Shown here piece after piece: positions 43,761 through 44,931 of a stretch of 44,931 nt of DNA. Every line of letters starts with the position of its first letter. Position 1 is the stretch's first letter. The notes under the pieces were generated by a model that saw only the letters and a list, made by a program, of their open reading frames with translations, did no database searches and had not been told where the DNA came from. The translations under genes were made by a program, and so were the position numbers. Source of the stretch: an uncultured SAR86 cluster bacterium (GTDB taxonomy: Bacteria; Pseudomonadota; Gammaproteobacteria; Magnimaribacterales; D2472); the NCBI GenBank assembly GCA_902509555.1, contig CABWYS010000002.1, positions 65,478 through 110,408 on the forward strand, in the 5' to 3' direction.

Positions 43761-43997
43761 TCAGTCAATACCCTCCACTCTGATGATTCCAAATCTTGGT
43801 GATGAATAGGATATATTTGAGGAATTTAGGGTTTTAGATACAATATCGATCATTTTATTGCTGTTACCACAAATAATAATCAATGGGAGTAAATCCTGAT
43901 ATTGATAGATAAAATTGATGATCTCTGGCTCTACATCTAGATGCTTAACACCATGTAAATCTAGGTGCGTAATACCTCTTTCTTCAAAGACATTCAT
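43761..43997 (-). CDS. Minimal Smr-like domain protein, 78 residues
   Basis: A 78-residue protein with HLDLHGVKHLDVEPEIINFI at residues 10-29, which fits the opening of the Smr domain (LDLHG then a long helix). In place of the usual GKG after the second strand it has IIICGNSN, followed by an SKTLNSSNISYSS helix-strand and a hydrophobic last strand. Smr domains act as nucleases or nucleic-acid-binding modules in MutS2 and others. It is one domain without fusion. 40 bp follow the P450 stop, on the same strand. Confidence 0.55.
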   Translation of the reverse strand: MNVFEERGITHLDLHGVKHLDVEPEIINFIYQYQDLLPLIIICGNSNKMIDIVSKTLNSSNISYSSPRFGIIRVEGID

Positions 43998-44037
43998 TGC
44001 TTTTTATAAAATTGAATACGCAGTTAAATTAGAGTGA

Positions 44038-44931
44038 TTAATCGAGATTGGTTTTTACCGTCATCACATCCATTCGCCTTGCATTATGATGATTGTAGTC
44101 ATACACAATTTCGTCTCCAAGACTAAGATTAGGAAATCGTTTGAATAACTCTTTTAACATAACTTCTGTTTGAGAGCGCACTAATGTAACTCCAATACAA
44201 TAATGTGGTCCCTGGCCAAAAGATATGCTTTTATCATGATCTCTTTGAATGTCAAATTTCCGGGGATCATTATAGATTGATGAGTCCATGCCAGCTGTAC
44301 TAGTGATGAGTTGAACCATTTGACCTTTTTTTACATGATTGCCATTAATTTCTAAATCTTCTGAAGCATATCTTGCTAGGCCTGTTTTACCGGACGATTC
44401 ATATCTCAAAGTTTCAGATATGGCTCCTTGAACAAGACCTGGATCTGATTTTAGTGATTCAAATTCCTCAGGGTGTTGTAATAAATTTTTAATTAAATAG
44501 CTGTGCAGATCAACCGCTGTATCTGAACCAGCTCCAAGGACTGCTCCAACCAATGCACACATTTCTAGGTTTGCTAGTTTTGATCCCTGATCTTCTGCAA
44601 GAATTAAAGTAGATAAAAAATCATCGCCAGGGTTGGCTCTTCTCTCATCAATCAGATCATTAAGGAGCGCTAAACCCTCTGGCACTCCCTTGATTGCATC
44701 CTTTCTTTCTTCAGGAGTAAGCATGGGATTAATTCCTCTAACAACCCCATAAGCCAAAGAATCAAAAATAGGAAATTTATCTCTGGGAATTCCAACTAGA
44801 CTTGCTATTGCCTGAGTTGGAACGATTTCTGCAATTTCCGCAGCAAAGTTGAAAGAATCAGGTGTACCTATCTCATCAAATCTTTCTTTTACTAAAACCG
44901 AGAATCTTGCTTTCATTTGCTCCATGATTCT
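44038..44931 (-). CDS. Cytochrome P450, 5' end cut by window edge
   Basis: C-terminal 297 or so residues of a bacterial P450 monooxygenase; the frame is open to the window edge, and the ATG at 44925 is internal, since a full protein would be near 400 residues. I-helix LGAGSDTAVDL (oxygen-activating Asp-Thr), ExxR motif ETLRYESS, and the heme-binding FGQGPHYCIG with the axial Cys (about 243 residues after that ATG) are present. It hydroxylates a small hydrophobic compound using a ferredoxin partner not seen here. Fits the lipid or terpenoid/steroid breakdown theme of the window. Confidence 0.95.
   Translation of the reverse strand, partial: RIMEQMKARFSVLVKERFDEIGTPDSFNFAAEIAEIVPTQAIASLVGIPRDKFPIFDSLAYGVVRGINPMLTPEERKDAIKGVPEGLALLNDLIDERRANPGDDFLSTLILAEDQGSKLANLEMCALVGAVLGAGSDTAVDLHSYLIKNLLQHPEEFESLKSDPGLVQGAISETLRYESSGKTGLARYASEDLEINGNHVKKGQMVQLITSTAGMDSSIYNDPRKFDIQRDHDKSISFGQGPHYCIGVTLVRSQTEVMLKELFKRFPNLSLGDEIVYDYNHHNARRMDVMTVKTNLD

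Noticed and set aside
44925-44925. ATG as true start of the P450
   Set aside because: The frame stays open upstream to the edge and roughly 100 N-terminal residues of a P450 would be missing.
1-44931. CRISPR arrays, insertion sequences, prophage or integron parts
   Set aside because: No regularly spaced repeats, transposase, integrase or phage structural genes seen on either strand.

Overview
The window is AT-rich (roughly 35-37% GC by eye) with very short spacers and many 1-30 bp gene overlaps, the style of a streamlined marine Gram-negative bacterium. A full general secretion pathway, outer-membrane lipoproteins, a porin, a TonB-dependent receptor and the lipid-handling gene content (acyl-CoA synthetases, short-chain dehydrogenases, glutaryl-CoA dehydrogenase, P450) fit a marine gammaproteobacterium of the SAR86 type. 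That placement is inferred from gene content and composition; no rRNA or tRNA gene was seen.

Layout: (1) 1-3044: an edge-truncated acyl-CoA synthetase facing left and two overlapping short-chain dehydrogenases facing right. (2) 3048-9648: phosphorus genes. A leftward operon runs PiT phosphate transporter, porin, lipoprotein beta-propeller phytase; upstream lies an unannotated 41-aa membrane peptide with 11-bp-periodic Pho-box-like repeats. Then come a TetR regulator, a SnoaL-like protein, and a polyphosphate pair, PPK2 and Ppx, with zero spacing. (3) 9643-21524: one leftward train, phoB-phoR followed by type II secretion genes gspC-D-E-F-G-H-I-J-K-L-M. (4) 21583-25822: an acyl-CoA synthetase and, divergently, a subtilisin-type lipoprotein autotransporter (NalP-like) split by a one-base frameshift in an A6 tract. 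(5) 25841-32375: a tight rightward operon of SDR, KstD-like flavoprotein, acyl-CoA synthetase, SDR and gamma-glutamyltransferase. (6) 32379-36638: a 29-aa membrane peptide, the prepilin peptidase, a 62-aa protein, an ELM1-family protein and two GT4 glycosyltransferases. (7) 36642-40188: MacAB-like ABC exporter and a deazaflavin-dependent-reductase-family protein, in an operon that also includes the leftward glycosyltransferase. (8) 40246-44931: glutaryl-CoA dehydrogenase, TonB-dependent receptor, a minimal Smr-like protein and an edge-truncated cytochrome P450.

The most coherent biological story is region 2 plus 3: sensing of phosphate (PhoBR), release of phosphate from phytate (phytase), outer-membrane passage (porin), uptake (PiT), polyphosphate metabolism (PPK2/Ppx) and protein export (T2SS) lie within 18.5 kb. 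This resembles a phosphorus-acquisition island in which the T2SS may serve phosphorus scavenging. The linkage is seen directly; joint regulation and use of the T2SS by the phytase are hypotheses.
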